From Epiperipatus broadwayi (lineage: Eukaryota; Onychophora; Udeonychophora; Euonychophora; Peripatidae), in the NCBI GenBank assembly GCA_028023455.1, contig JAQFVV010000017.1, positions 5,672,098-5,736,097 on the forward strand: a stretch of DNA of 64,000 nt. The letters run 5' to 3'. Both the position numbers and the translations under genes were made by a program. A model generated the notes under the pieces. The model saw nothing but the letters and a program-made list of their open reading frames with translations, had not been told where the DNA came from and did no database searches. Shown here piece after piece: positions 35,930-47,619 of this stretch. Position 1 is the first letter of the stretch. Each line of letters begins with the position of its first letter.

Positions 35930-36630
35930 AATAGGCTTGTGTATTTGGTTGGGGAGAAAAAAACTATACAATATTATGAATTCTTTTTTTTTTTTTGAGA
36001 AAATCTGAAGCAGAAATGAAATAAGGAAATATCCAAGTAAAGATACACTAGTGGTCGATTATATTTTGATAGAAAATATATATTTTAAGATTGCAATGTC
36101 TTTAATATATTCAATACAGAAAATGATAATCAATTAGTGAGATGTAAAACACTTGCTATTCCAAAAATAGAGACAAAAACTATTAAGAAAATGTTAGGCT
36201 TCGAAAAAACTGATAAATTTAAACCACAACTTGCAAATCATTTTAAAATTTAAAAGACTTTAATGTCAGCTCAGACTTAAATCAATAAGAATTACTTCAA
36301 AGATATCTGGTACTAAGAAAGTATCAATTCTTTAGTAAATCTTCATTTGAAATACTAGGAAAGAATTTTTAAATGACCATTTAGAAAAACCAAATATCTG
36401 GAATTCTATGAAGTGATACAAAATTAAATAAATAATGATATGTGGAAATAAAACTGAATTAGCAAAAAAAAGTTATACAAAAGAATGGAAGTCTCAAAAT
36501 TATAACACAACATCTTGGCATTGGAAGGAAACTTACTTCAGCAATTTAAAAAAAATGGTATTATTAATAAGAGGAATGACATCCGAAGTGTGTGAAAGAG
36601 TTCTATAAAGAATTATGCCTAGTAATAAAG

Positions 36631-36788
36631 ATTGGTCTGATGAAGACTGCAGGAAAGTCGAAACTGTCAGGAAAATAAAGGTCTCATTAAAAAAAATGTT
36701 TTTTGTATTAAAGTGTATATGAAGGGGTTATTGTAAGCAAATATATATGAATATATGAAGAAATGCAAAGAAAGTAAAAGGAGAAAAA
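36631..36788 (+). mobile_element. Short insert with hammerhead-like motif (family E)
   Basis: The RTE copy at 57280-57310 is continuous where this copy has about 158 extra bases. The left junction is AGTAATAAAG and the right AAAAATAAG, possibly a short duplication of AATAA(A)G. Near the start lie CTGATGA (36638-36644), a GACT/AGTC stem II, GAAA (36660-36663) and CTGTC. Stem I is not convincing. It may be a 5'-truncated retroposed ribozyme RNA. Confidence 0.4.
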
Positions 36789-36969
36789 TAAGAATATATT
36801 CCTACAATTACATTTTTTGAAATGCCAAGTATTTTAAATGAAGAGGTGAGACATGCTCTAAGTCTGAAAAATGAAGTTTCACGAATTGATTGTCAATATC
36901 TCAAGCAGATGAATAGATCCAAAAATTATTAGCTAAGCTCATGCCCAATGGCTAAATAATAAAGATGTA

Positions 36970-37479
36970 CATCACATGATCACCATTTTCTATATGCTTG
37001 CTCATAACTTATTAAACAGGCAAAACTCTCCATAACAGTTGTGAGCATGCATATAGAAAATGTGATCAGTGGTTTAATACCAATCCTGCCTATTGAGATA
37101 GTGGTGGCTATGGTTATTAAAGAGCCAAAGACACCAAAATGTATGAGTGCTGAACTGAGTTCAGAACCATATGACTATATAAGCTAAATGACCTTACATT
37201 GAAAATATTTTTGTGTTTTCAATTTGAATCTCATAGTTTTGTAGTTAAGTAGAGATAAAAGGTGGCTGCTGGAGGGTTGTATTAGATCCTAAGATCTAGG
37301 TGCAGTGCTCTCATATCCAAAACTCCTCACTGACGAAGGCCAAAAGCCAGAAATTAGTCTGGGGATATTGGATGAATAGGCACTAAATAGGAATTATATG
37401 CAAAAGCCTTCTGGCATCCATTGATTACTCTGGCTTGCACTGAGTGGCATTACTGTATGGAGAATTTTGCCTGTTTAAT
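36970..37479. mobile_element. Foldback element FB-A, copy 2, with hammerhead motif
   Basis: AAAGATGTA occurs at 36961-36969 and 37480-37488, and once at the equivalent site of the RTE copy near 57497, which supports a 9-bp target duplication. The left end shares GATCACCATT and GCTTGCTCA-like sequence with copy 1; the right end shares GGCTTGCACTGAGTGGCA and ACTGTATGGAGA. Near the left end a second small inverted repeat occurs (CTATATGCTTGCTCA near 36989 and GAGCATGCATATAG near 37042). Confidence 0.75.
37315..37373 (+). ncRNA. Hammerhead ribozyme, family A, core intact
   Basis: The outer stem I strands are ATCCAA (37315-37320) and TTGGAT (37368-37373). The inner ones are TCCTCA (37324-37329) and TGGGGA (37360-37365), six pairs including one G-U. 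The core is CTGACGA (37330-37336), stem II GGC/GCC, GAAA (37350-37353), TTAGTC (37354-37359). The catalytic positions G8, G12, A13, A14 and C17 are all canonical. An A-A mismatch closes stem II next to the core, which may lower activity. Confidence 0.7.
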
Positions 37480-38310
37480 AAAGATGTATTAGATGATTGA
37501 AAGAATGCTATAGTTTTACTGATATTTAAGAAAGATAAAAAAGAAAACATTAGAAATCAAAAAGTTATCAATCTTATATAAGTTTTACACAAGATATAAC
37601 CTGTTTGTATAGAATTTTGTACATAAACCAACCAAAAGAATCTGGTGATTTTAAGAACGATTATAGTACAATAAATCACAAGTATTTAAGAGATGTTATA
37701 GAAAAAAATAATGAATATGAGATGCCATTATGTTTGAATTTGTTGATTATGAAATGGCATAACTCGTGATATAAAATTTTGACTATTTATCACAATGTAA
37801 CAGCAGTGATTAGAATATTATTGCTAGTGTAGTGGAATTTGTAACGTGTATAGTAAGAACATATTTGAATTAGAAGTTAACAATTAGAAATATCGTGGTC
37901 AAATTATTATTACAAAGAAATGGAGTACTTTTTGGTAGAAATAAAGGCCTTTGTATTTGAACAAGGTTTATAATGGATATATGTTATCATTTCTCATATG
38001 TAGTGGGGTACTTAACAGAAGAACAATAGAGAGATTTTTGGTCACAACAAAAGTTTTAAAAAATTTATTTGGAAGTAATATGAAAGGATCAAAAAAGCTA
38101 AATATATGGGTGAAAGAGCAAACGTATCATTGAAAGAAAGTAGACTAAAGTGGAGCTGGACCAGTTATGCTGATGTGATGGATCATCGAACTCTTAAACT
38201 AGATTCCAAGAAAAAATGAGATGAAGTTTGTTAAAATGATGTGAGAAAGAGAAGCTATGGTTCAGAGAAACTTGATTAAACTCGGAGGGATGTATGCAAT
38301 AACTCAATAC

Positions 38311-40689
38311 TATTTGAAAATGATTAAGGTCATTGTAGAACAACACTTCACAAGTAGATAGTACAATTCCACATTGTCTCTGCCAATTAACTGGTAGATA
38401 ACGAGCCCAAAGTCTAAATTTTTTTTAAAATCAATGTTATACAGCAAAAAAATCAAAAATATTTCATTAAAAGAGAACAAAATAATTTTTATTCGTTTTT
38501 TAACAAGCCCATAATTTCTAAGAAAATTTTTGAGACCCAAAAATGAATCATTTTTTGAAATCTAGTAATTTTAAAATAATTTGTCAGATTATAAAACATT
38601 AAATTTTTGGCTAGCTACAATTAAAAAAAAAAAAACATGTACAAAGTATTGTTAAAATCTAAAATATTAAACTATGAAATTGAACATAAATTGGATTATT
38701 TGTTATAGAATTATTCCATTTTTTTTTTGTTTGCCATTCACGGCTATATTTTTTTGGATCATCTTTTTTACATTATTTTTTTTTGGGGGGGGGGGGGATC
38801 ACAAAAACCTATCAAATATAATTTTATGACCTGTATCATATTTCTTTAGATATACAGCAAACCATTTTATGGAATTCAGTCCTAAATGGATTAATTTTAT
38901 TTCTTTTTTCCTACATATTGTGATATATCAATTCTTTCTGATAAACTTGTTCCCATTATGACTGGTAGGTGGATAAAATATAGTAGAGAAGGGCCACAAG
39001 TGCAAATATTGTATTAGGCAATTATTCGTTCTACAGTTGAATGCCACCTGGTTACCACCATTAGACAGTCAAGTTATGTCTGGCATAGGTCAGGAGTTTA
39101 ACGTTTTGTCTGATCTATGAAGGAGTGAAACCTTAATAAAAGGCAAAAGTTAATGTTTATAAGATGAATGTTTTATAAATTTATTTATCCATACAAAAAA
39201 GTATTAAAATAAATTGAGTCAAATGCATGAAATAGTATTTAATAAATATTGGATCCGATTGACTGACTCATTAATGCTATAAGCCCATTGCATAAATGAT
39301 GTTTATAACTGATGTGTTTGTGTTTATGGGTTGAAAGAGTCATAACTCTGGAAGCAGTTTCTTTTTCATAATTCTAAATATCAAAAAATACATATACTGT
39401 TTTGTAAACCATATGTTTTTACTGATATTGCCCAAGCTGCTTAACCAGTTATAGGTACTAAGATGGGAATACCTTATAGACATAACAGAATTTCAAGAAG
39501 TACTGTCATAGAATCATAAACAGCATATCTTTGACATATATGAAAGAAGTTATACATCTTAGCCATAATGCTAGCCATCTCGTATACAAAACCGGAAAAA
39601 AATTTCCATGTCATAGGGAAATACATATAGTAGGTTGGAATTATCTGTATATGGCTAATAAATTTATCTTTAAAGATATGAATATACAACCTATTCAATG
39701 TAACGGGAAGTATCCTAACCCTCACTGCTGAGCTCAAACCCTGTAACTCAGCCAGAAGATAAGACGAGGCGAAATAATTAATTTCACTAATTATTATCAT
39801 TAAAGAGGGGATTCAATTGACAGCTATCAGTTATATTTCCTAATCTATTTGGGTAATCATCTCAATCCAAGTCGGCTAAGCTTAGCCTAAGGCATTTTAT
39901 AAAGCCAAAAAGCTTTAAGTACCACTTTCATAGAAAGATGCCCTACAAGACTCTTATTGAAAGATACACCAACATTCCCATATGCTAGCTTTATTATCCT
40001 AATTCTCAGGGTGGAATAGCCTATCTTACAATATATACACAATATCATTCATATGAACTATGGAGTGAGGTGAGTGAAACATTGAACACCAGTGCTTGGA
40101 TAAATACAACAAAAAACTTATTTTATTAATCTTAATTAGAAATATATATATAAAATTATTATAAAAATAACACGAAAGAAGAAAAAAAAATTATAATATA
40201 TTAATGCATAATAAGAGAATACCCCTCCCCCTTATAATTCCTTATTGCACTATAAGAGCACACCCCCTCTCTTCTATTAGTTTCTTATTGTATGCACTCC
40301 TGCCGCAATTTTGTGGGCATATAATACATATATATAAAATAAACACAAAATATATATAGATATAATACCCATGCTGATCGGTGATATTACACCAATGGAA
40401 AAAAATAATCTCAGTGAGATATATTTCAATTCATGTTTTCTACGTATACATCTTTATCTAACTATACGCATACATATAGCTTAATTATTCTAAGATTAAT
40501 TTCTTAAATAAATTCAAAAATTTTTTTTTATCTATACACATATATATTGTTTAATTTTGCTAAGATATTAATTTCTTAAATAAATATTTAAAAAAAATCA
40601 TATACATCTTTATCTAACTCTATATGCATACATACATTCATATACATATAATTTAATTTGGACAAAATTTTAATTTCTGAAATCAATAT
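38311..40689. other. AT-rich intron sequence; possible SINE fragment near 39690-39770
   Basis: Poly-T and poly-G tracts occur near 38715-38810. On the minus strand, GGGTTTGAGCTC near 39735 resembles a Pol III B box in an otherwise undefined repeat; overlapping frames at 39474-39800 are not convincing. The stretch 40200-40320 has CT-rich tracts (CACCCCCTCTC). No gene was recognised. Confidence 0.4.
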
Positions 40690-40691
40690 AT

Positions 40692-40952
40692 TTGAAAAAA
40701 GAAACAAAAAACAATACTAAATTTAAATGTTCTTTCCTTACTTATACCAACTGGTGGGGGTGGGAGGTGTACACACTTCATTTCTGCTCTAAATATTTTG
40801 AAGACTTGTCTACAATACATATTCATGAGACATTACATAATGCTGGCTTCTATGATGGCCATTTTCCTCTTTGTTCTCGGAATGAAATTTCCCTGGCATG
40901 CTCTTACAAAGCTATTGAAATGTGTGGTAGAGAACCAGAGGAAGGATTTTAA
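40692..40952 (+). pseudogene. Possible Tc1-like transposase fragment
   Basis: An 86-codon frame includes LSTIHIHETLHNAGFYDGHF, reminiscent of the second helix-turn-helix of Tc1-type transposases (S-T-...-R-x-L-x-x-x-G-x-x-x-R). The following part does not clearly match, there is no DDE region and no terminal repeats were seen, so this is a tentative call. Confidence 0.3.
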
Positions 40953-41439
40953 TTCAGCTATTTTTTCTTGTTAGGCAGGGTTTCAGCATTTCACATGGTG
41001 ATTATTTGAAGATTAGATCCGGTGCACTTGGTGAATTCCATTTTGTTTAGTTTTATTTAATTCTTCTGTCTGCATTAACTATTAAAAATGAATTTCAAGT
41101 ATCCAAGAATTTTTTTTCTCTGTCACTAACTGATGGCTGACTTTCTGATTGCCCACTGCTCTCTGGCTGATCACTATATGCACACCAAAGAACAAAAATG
41201 TAATCTTTTCTCTTTGATCTAAATTAATTTTTTTTTTCAATTGGCTTGCAGATGAGTATTTTTACAAAAAAAGAATTTTTTTATAAAACACTTTACAAAT
41301 CAAACCTTGATAACATATCTTGGTTCAGCTAAAGAAAAAAAATATTAAAAAAAAAAATTATATCAGAGACAAATCCTTTAATTATCCACCAAAAAGGATT
41401 ATAAGAATTTGGATACAACAATATCTAATTTATGTTACT
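40953..41439. other. AT-rich spacer
   Basis: Nothing was recognised. Confidence 0.4.
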
Positions 41440-41860
41440 TTTATTGGTTTACATTTGATTGATAATAATTAGTGGGAGGAGTGTGTTTTGTGTATGTTTA
41501 AATAATAATTTACGTTACTTTTATTTTACATTTGATTAACAACAATTATTGGGAGAGGGTTTTTTTTTGTGTGTATGTTTAAATAAAAATTTAAGTTACT
41601 TTTATTTTACATTTGATTGACAATAAATTTTACTTTCTTTCGTTTATAAATTATTTTTCCCAAATAATATTTTTGACAATGGGACAATAATAGTTGCTTT
41701 TTAATTTTTATTGACAAGAGGGTCTTTTTTGGTGTATGTTCAAATAGTAATTTGGGTTATATTTAAATAATAATTTATGTTACTTTTATTGGAGAGGGAG
41801 TGTATATTTAAATAAAAATTTAAGTTACTTTTATTTTACATTTGACAAAAGCCATTTGGA
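41440..41860 (-). repeat. AT-rich minisatellite, left arm (inverted)
   Basis: Units built around TTACTTTTATTTTACATTTG repeat at about 77-85-bp spacing (near 41445, 41515, 41600, 41825), with a longer block containing TTGACAAGAGGGTC. It is the inverted and shorter counterpart of 48152-49140. Confidence 0.75.
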
Positions 41861-42086
41861 ATCCCTCAAACAAGCTGCCTTTATGAAATGAACATTACCG
41901 TTGGCAAGAACGAGACTTACAGATGAAAGTCCAAAGATGTTTATGGACCTCAAGTCGCATATATTCGCCACACAAACATCTCTTTTCTTCCAACATGATG
42001 TTTTTCTGCTGTATAAATGTTACAGCACCGGCTTCCGTGTCTGGCAATTCCCATATTTTCAAGTTTTCTGTGTTCGAATTGGCCAT
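41845..42086 (-). pseudogene. ISXO2/Merlin-type transposase N-terminal fragment with stop, left copy
   Basis: The minus strand from 42086 reads MANSNTENLKIWELPDTEAG, then VTFIQQKNIM..., then a zinc-ribbon-like CLCG (C-x-C) and CKSRSCQR (C-x4-C). After an in-frame TAA it continues as CSFHKGSLFEGFQMA. The order F/W..P..E..A..F.Q..., C-x-C, W.C....C, then S.RKGS.FEGS.L is that of ISXO2-like (IS1595/Merlin-type) transposase N-termini, where the ribbon precedes the DDE domain. No catalytic domain follows; the sequence runs directly into the minisatellite. The TAA is shared with the right-arm copy, so the fragment was already dead before it was duplicated. Confidence 0.65.
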
Positions 42087-42096
42087 ATTCTTGCTG

Positions 42097-42587
42097 TATT
42101 TTTATATTGGACTATTTCCATCATCTAATATGTGTGTTGAATGTCTCTAGAAAAGTTTAATTTTAATTAAATATTCCAAACTGTTAGTAATATCACAGCA
42201 AACAGGTTAGTATATGCACAACGTTTCGAGAGGTATTTTTCTCCCCTATTCTTCAGATGTTGCTGGCCTGACCAGTGACAGTACTAGCATAGGATTCGAA
42301 CCTGGGTCCTTAAGATTCTTGATTATTGAAATTTAAGGTAATGCTCTGCATTACCTTAAATTTCATAAACTGTTTGCTGTGATATTACTAACAGTTAGTG
42401 CATACACTAACCTGTTTGCTGTGATATTACTAACAGTTGGTGCATATACTAACCTGTTTGCTGTTATATTACTAACAGTTGAATGCATTTGGAATATTTA
42501 ACTAAAATTAAACTTTTCTAAAGACATTCAACACACATATTAGATGATGGAATAGTCCAATATAAAAATACAGCTAAAACACCATCA
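42097..42587. mobile_element. Foldback element FB-F, left copy, with 42-bp repeats in its arms
   Basis: The two ends are inverted: GCTGTATTTTTATATTGGAC at 42098 mirrors a GTCCAATATAAAAATACAGC end at about 42556-42575. The right arm has three 42-bp repeats (CTGTTTGCTGTGATATTACT units near 42370, 42412 and 42454). The centre holds a perfect 17-bp-stem hairpin (42328-42364), a B-box-like GGTTCGAATCC on the minus strand (42292-42302) and a hammerhead-like motif (CTGAAGA, minus, 42250-42256). No coding sequence is present. Confidence 0.7.
42328..42364. other. Perfect 17-bp hairpin with TCT loop
   Basis: GAAATTTAAGGTAATGC, loop TCT, GCATTACCTTAAATTTC. The same hairpin in the right-arm element (47620-47656) differs at one base on each side of the stem and remains perfectly paired. 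Confidence 0.85.
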
Positions 42588-42605
42588 TCACAAACCTTCA
42601 GAAAA

Positions 42606-42750
42606 ACACTAAGCCATATTCTTGGTCTCGGAAAATTACTCGCTAAAACGTGACTTAAAGCATGATCATCAAAATATTGCGCTACCCCACACTAATAGAG
42701 AATTTAGGAGGCTTACAGCTTTATGAGGAACAATCACAACACTGTTAAAA
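42606..42750. other. Spacer between foldback element and retrozyme tandem
   Basis: Nothing was recognised. Confidence 0.35.
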
Positions 42751-42790
42751 CTCTTAGCTTGAGTTGGCTTTTTGAATCTAATGTCCCAAT

Positions 42791-42831
42791 TCCTCACTGA
42801 AGAGACCCATAGGTCGAAACCGGTCTAGGGA
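42791..42831 (+). ncRNA. Hammerhead ribozyme, family B, core intact
   Basis: TCCTCA (42791-42796), CTGAAGA (42797-42803), stem II GACC/GGTC (42804-42807, 42812-42815) with CATA loop, GAAA (42816-42819), CCGG (42820-42823), then T and the cleavage-site C at 42825, TAGGGA (42826-42831). Stem II is perfect including the G-C pair next to the core. Stem I has one A-C mismatch. The palindrome ACCGGT (42819-42824) serves as a minimal stem III or a dimer interface. Confidence 0.8.
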
Positions 42832-43205
42832 CAATCTAAGATAAAGATGATTTGAATGCCTTCTCTTGTAGTAGCATTTATCATAATAAAAAAAAAAAAA
42901 GCTTGTTTAGAGCATTAGCATGCTCTTAAGTTTACATATTGGTAATTGCAAGGTATATATAAGTCATGTGACATCTGACTTTTTATTATTACTATTATTA
43001 TTTTGCTGTTAGGGCTTTGGCTAAATTAAATGGCTAAGCCTATTAATATATGGAGTATCTGAATTAAGTTCAGGCCCATATAATTTTTTCAGTTGGAGAG
43101 CTGACTTTAAAGACATGCAGATGTCTAAAGGTTTAGATCTTCTTGAGAATTATCTTTTAGATAAATGCTTAGCTTGAGTTGGTTTTTTGATTCTAATGTC
43201 TCAAC

Positions 43206-43246
43206 TCCTCACTGAAGAGACCCATAGGTCAAAACCGATCTGGGGA
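43206..43246 (+). ncRNA. Hammerhead ribozyme motif, family B, G12 mutated
   Basis: TCCTCA (43206-43211), CTGAAGA (43212-43218), GACC/GGTC stem II, AAAA in place of GAAA (43231-43234), CCGATC, TGGGGA (43241-43246). Stem I pairs fully (one G-U), but G12, the proposed general base, is A, so this copy is probably inactive. Confidence 0.7.
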
Positions 43247-43409
43247 CAATCTAAGATAAAGATGATTTGAATGCCTTCTCTTTTAGTAGCATTTATAATA
43301 ATAAAAAAAAGCTTGTTTAGAGCATTAGCATGCTCTTAAGTTTACATATTGGTAATTGCAAGCTATATATAAGTCATGTTGACATCTGACTTTTTATTAT
43401 TACTATTAA

Positions 43410-43789
43410 AAAGTAATAGTACATCAGTTCATATGAAGAAAAAAAAGGCCCCAATGAAAATTTAAATAATTTTGACACGATCAACTTAACACATCCTCGT
43501 ATGATACTATTACATAAAATACATAACACAGCATTACGATATAGTGCATAACACAACCAACTATGGCATTTTCCTCTGCTTTTAGCATAGGAAAAAGCCA
43601 CAGCGTTAGCCGCCAGCCGAGTTAACACTCTTTCTAAGTTTTATCATAAAAAGAAGGCTTAATTCCGAGTTAACACTCTTTCTAGGATTTATTGTAGAAA
43701 GGCTTAAATGCTTGGGTACAGCCACAGAAACGGCATATCTCTAGAAATTAAGCTAGAAATAGCGCCACCCAGCGGCTGTTACGGTAGAT
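43410..43789. other. Spacer with a 48-bp tandem duplication
   Basis: CGAGTTAACACTCTTTCTA occurs at about 43618 and 43667, followed each time by a TTTAT...AAGGCTTAA block. CpG content is slightly raised. A minus-strand 84-codon frame (43374-43628) is not recognised. Confidence 0.4.
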
Positions 43790-45324
43790 CAGAACACAAC
43801 CAAAAAAAAAGAAATAAAGTATGACTAATAGAAAATTTCAAATATTTGAAAAAAATTGATACAAGACAAACTTTTTTTTATTAACTATTTAATTTTATTC
43901 AAAGCAATATGTTTTTATGTGTAATTTATTTTACATTTTTTCATACATATTTTGATTATTACCTCTATTTGACAATATGTGTTTCTTTTGTGAACTGGTA
44001 AGAAATCAGATTCGTCGATGTGATGAACTATAGCTTCTCCTTAAACCAAGTCAAGAATCTCTCTGCAATTATGTCCAGAGAAGCCTGTTAGCCACTTTAT
44101 TTTCCATTCCCCAGTCTAGCACCACCTTCAGTCTTGTGCTGTGTTAATGGTTTTCTATCGACAATGTAATCGGTGATTAACCTTTGAGATGATTTTACTA
44201 ATTGTTTATGAAGCTCGTGATATCCAGATTGCTATGTCTAGCTGTTAGAGAATGCACTTCCACTAATGCAACTATATATATATAACATGCTTCTACGAGT
44301 GTGTTAATAATGACTAATGGTTAAATTTTATTTTATACACGTATATATATACATGGAAAAACTTAGACATAAAAAAGTTACAAAAAAAAACTTTTAAAGA
44401 TATGTTCTTTTTAAGTAGAAATTAAAAGTTCTTAACTATTTTTACTTGTAATTTTTTTTCTGTCTAAAAGTTTCTTCATGTACATAAGTATATAAAAGAA
44501 AATATAAACACACTTTAAAGCAACATTCTTTTTTAATAGAAAATAAAAGTTGTTATAACTTTTTTCTGTCTAAAAGTTTCGCCATGTATATATGTGTATA
44601 AAAGAAAATATAAACATACACATACATAACACAGACATACAACTACTATTTAGCTCTCATTGGAATTGAAGAGCTGGTTCATTGCAGCAAACTCAGATTT
44701 CAGCATTTTGTCTCACACATCAACGTAAAATATATGACTAAATGATTATTACTGAACAAAAATTAATAAATTTTACAGATATTTTTGTTTACTACTGAAA
44801 CAAAATTTAAATGTTCGCATTTTGTTTCTATAAATATTTAAAAAATGAGATCGCAATCCAAACAAAAAGATTAAGTTTATCATTTCTAGAAAGGTTATTT
44901 TCAGTTTACAAAATCTTTGTTATTTCTGATTATGTATTTTTAAAAAATCTAAAAGAATATTTATTTATTTCTGTTATATTTAATGAAATATGTTTTAAAA
45001 ATTTAAAATTTTTGAATATTTATTGCGATATTTTTATACTGTAAGTATAAGAAGATTGTTTACCTAGAAGCTAAGTTTCTAAATAGCTTCAGGCCACATT
45101 CATGTTAGCTGCTAATATAACATTATATTTTTGAAGAAAAAAAAATATTTAAAGTCAAAATACGTTATTAATAATTTATATTTCTTGATATCTAAAAAAT
45201 ATAGTGAAATATGAACTTCTTTATCACATAAAAGAAAACCGCATAAAAAGATATTAAGAAGAAACATGAATCGCATAACTTCAAAATCACATTAAAAAAA
45301 TCCACATAAAACGAGACCCGGGTG
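43790..45324 (+). mobile_element. Tigger-like element copy 2, right part only, with an inserted R3 repeat
   Basis: GAAATAAAGTATGACTAATA (43810) and the following blocks match 34830-34890 of the intact MITE, and the right end GAGACCCGGGTG (45313-45324) followed by TA matches its right terminus. There is no left terminus on this side. At about 43999-44117 an extra block contains repeat R3 (shared with 23960-24060), absent from the other copy. Confidence 0.6.
44015..44100 (+). repeat. Dispersed repeat R3, copy 2
   Basis: It matches 23960-24060 and appears as an insertion relative to the Tigger-like MITE at 34646-35699. Confidence 0.55.
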
Positions 45325-47392
45325 TATATATATGTTAGTGCATGTGTAAGTCAAAAATTTAAATAGTGACTTAAATAATATAGAAGGCACGTGTTAATTC
45401 AAAATTATAAATAAAATTTAAAAATAAACTATTTTTTTGTGCTTAAATCTGCTTTCTTCTGTATTTTTTTTCTTTTTGTTAAACAAAATTAATGAAAATT
45501 TAAATCAAAGTTTCATTAATTAATTGATAGGTTTTTGAAAGTCATGAAATTATTTCTTTTTAACTTCAAATTCAAAGGTTTTATTAAATCATATTGATTA
45601 GATTTTTTTTTATTCATTAGCTTTGTAACTAATTTTTTTTTGTATGTGAGGACAGTATAATTATTTTAATTATACTTACTCCTTATCAGAATGTGTACTT
45701 AATAAATAACTTCTACATATTTATAAAAAAAAAAAAAAATTATTTAAGGTGACAAACATAGACCAATTACAAATATATATATATTTTAATTATTATTCAT
45801 TATGTTAACTGTGCTGGCTTTTACTAAACTACAATGGTTTTACAAGCTTTCTCTGCTGATAGTAGAAAGCTTGGAAGAAAAATATAAAAAAAAAACCGAT
45901 TGAAGTTCAAATATTATTTTACCATGACAAAATAAAGAAAACCATTTATGATTTCTTTCTCAGATTTTATGGATCTGCTGAAGTAAGATGACTTTCCATG
46001 ACTTCTGTACAGAAAATTTCCTCTAAATACATCTAACTATGCCTTCTATAAATGAGACCTTACACAAGGATCACTATAATACTGACAATACATCTAATAA
46101 GTTAACTAAGAGTACTCTTATTCACGTGGAAAAAAACTAGATATTTCTTTTATATATTAAAAGGCACACAAATCTTTCCATAAAAAAAAACTAGAAAGAA
46201 AAAGAATATATATATAAAGACTGATTAATGAGGTCACACAAACATTTATTTCATTAGAATGTAACTTCTTTATTTAATGAAAGGACATTATATATTTAAT
46301 TTTATGCACTTCAACTGATATATTTTATTGTTTTATATTATTATATAAAAGACATTGAAAGATCTTTAAGAATTTACACTGAAAAAATAAAAAGGTATTC
46401 TGCTATCTACCATAATAAAATAACTGTCAAATGGCCTAATAATAATATAAGATCTTGGAATGGGCTCATCAATTATATGCTATTTTAGAAAAAATATTAT
46501 TTTCTATTAATAACCTGCTTAGGAAAGCTTATTACTTTCTCCAACCTTAACTATAATCTGAATAAGAAAAAATAATAATGTATAATAAATAAAGTAAAAT
46601 ACAATTTTGTTGTATAAAATTGGAATCTATATAAATTTGATTCAAGACATACTTAAATGTGTGTGTGGAAGAATATGGTTTAATGAAATATATTTGATAT
46701 ATTGAGTTACAAATTTTGCAAGTAGATTAATTCGATCATTTTATGTAAACAATTACATGTGAATGGTTAAAATACTAGCTTATTTAAAGTATAATAGCAT
46801 TAAAGAGACAGGCACTGAATAAAAAAAATCACACTAATAAATAATACTTTATTACTAGTGCTGGATGGCCTGGGAGGATATTATTGAGTGCCTTTGGAAT
46901 AATGTCGAGAATTGAATTCAAGGTTGCATATGCATTTATATTACATTCCCGTGTGAATTAATATATAAACATCAACATTCATAGTTAGGAAAGTTATTCA
47001 CTTGGGGCCATGCCCATTGTTACGACTTAAGAAATAAGGATCCGATTTTAATTTCATATACATGTTGTGATGGTGACATCAAATCCTCATAATGTTTTAG
47101 TCAGTTAGCACTGTATTCAAGTGTTAATTGACTCATAAAATGTAAAAGTATAAATAAATTTAAAAACAAAAAGGGACCTTTGTGGGCAATATGTGTACAC
47201 ACATATTTATATTGTCATATAGATCGTCAAATATTTGCATACTGCAACTATTTTTTTTATGTGATATTAAATTTTGTTAAATTTTCTTTAATATTTTTAC
47301 ATTTTTTTTTGTTTAAGGGGAAAAAACTAATTAAAATGTACATTAGTTTATTCTAATTAAATTTGTAGAAAAAAAAACATAGTGAATAATGT
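45325..47392. other. AT-rich intron sequence
   Basis: No gene or terminus was recognised. A poly-A run lies near 45725 and microsatellite-like AT runs occur. Confidence 0.45.
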
Positions 47393-47619
47393 GTTTTTAT
47401 GAAGGTTTGTGATGATGGTGTTCTAGCTGTATTTTTATATTGGACTATTTCCATCATCTAATATGTGTGTTGAATGTCTTTAGAAAAGTTTAATTTTAGT
47501 TAAATATTCCAAATGCATTCAACTGTTAGTAATATCACAGCAAACAGGTTAGTATATGCACCAACTGTTAGTAATATCACAGCAAACAAATGTTAGTAAT
47601 ATCACAGTAAACAGTTTAT

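Larger units (their letters stand above)
35930..38310 (+). pseudogene. RTE-type LINE, degraded copy D, with two nested insertions
   Basis: The copy begins in the endonuclease C-terminal region. About 36055-36150 corresponds to the family's DYIL ... CNVLN ... [11 protein letters not shown] stretch, here reading NVFNIFNTENDNQLVRC. It continues through the RT to a degraded GH ... R-W-T-like C-terminus ending near 38310. Landmarks are LGFEKTDKF near 36185, NEEVRHALS near 36840, the CLNNKDV-like region split at 36960, FCMLICE-like decay near 37740, and RRTIERF with a QTTQRS-like relic near 38010. Stops and frameshifts are everywhere. It carries an insert with a hammerhead-like motif (about 36631-36788) and a foldback element (36970-37479), each in a place where other RTE copies in the window are continuous. 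Confidence 0.75.
42751..43409 (+). mobile_element. Retrozyme-like tandem of hammerhead units (family B), about 1.6 units of 415 nt
   Basis: Sequence from CTTAGCTTGAGTTGG (42751) recurs from 43167 onward with a 415-416-nt period. Each unit has a hammerhead motif near its start, and predicted cleavage sites at 42825/42826 and 43240/43241 would release a 415-nt RNA. The unit also contains an AGAGCAT/ATGCTCT hairpin (42903 on) and an A-rich tract. Non-coding tandem units bounded by type-I hammerheads are the structure described for metazoan retrozymes. Confidence 0.75.

Noticed and set aside
39474-39800. A 108-codon minus-strand frame
   Set aside because: It overlaps a repeat with a B-box-like motif and has no protein-like pattern.
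42292-42302. GGTTCGAATCC as part of a tRNA gene (also at 47682-47692)
   Set aside because: Only the B-box-like T arm is present; there is no acceptor stem, D arm or anticodon arm around it.
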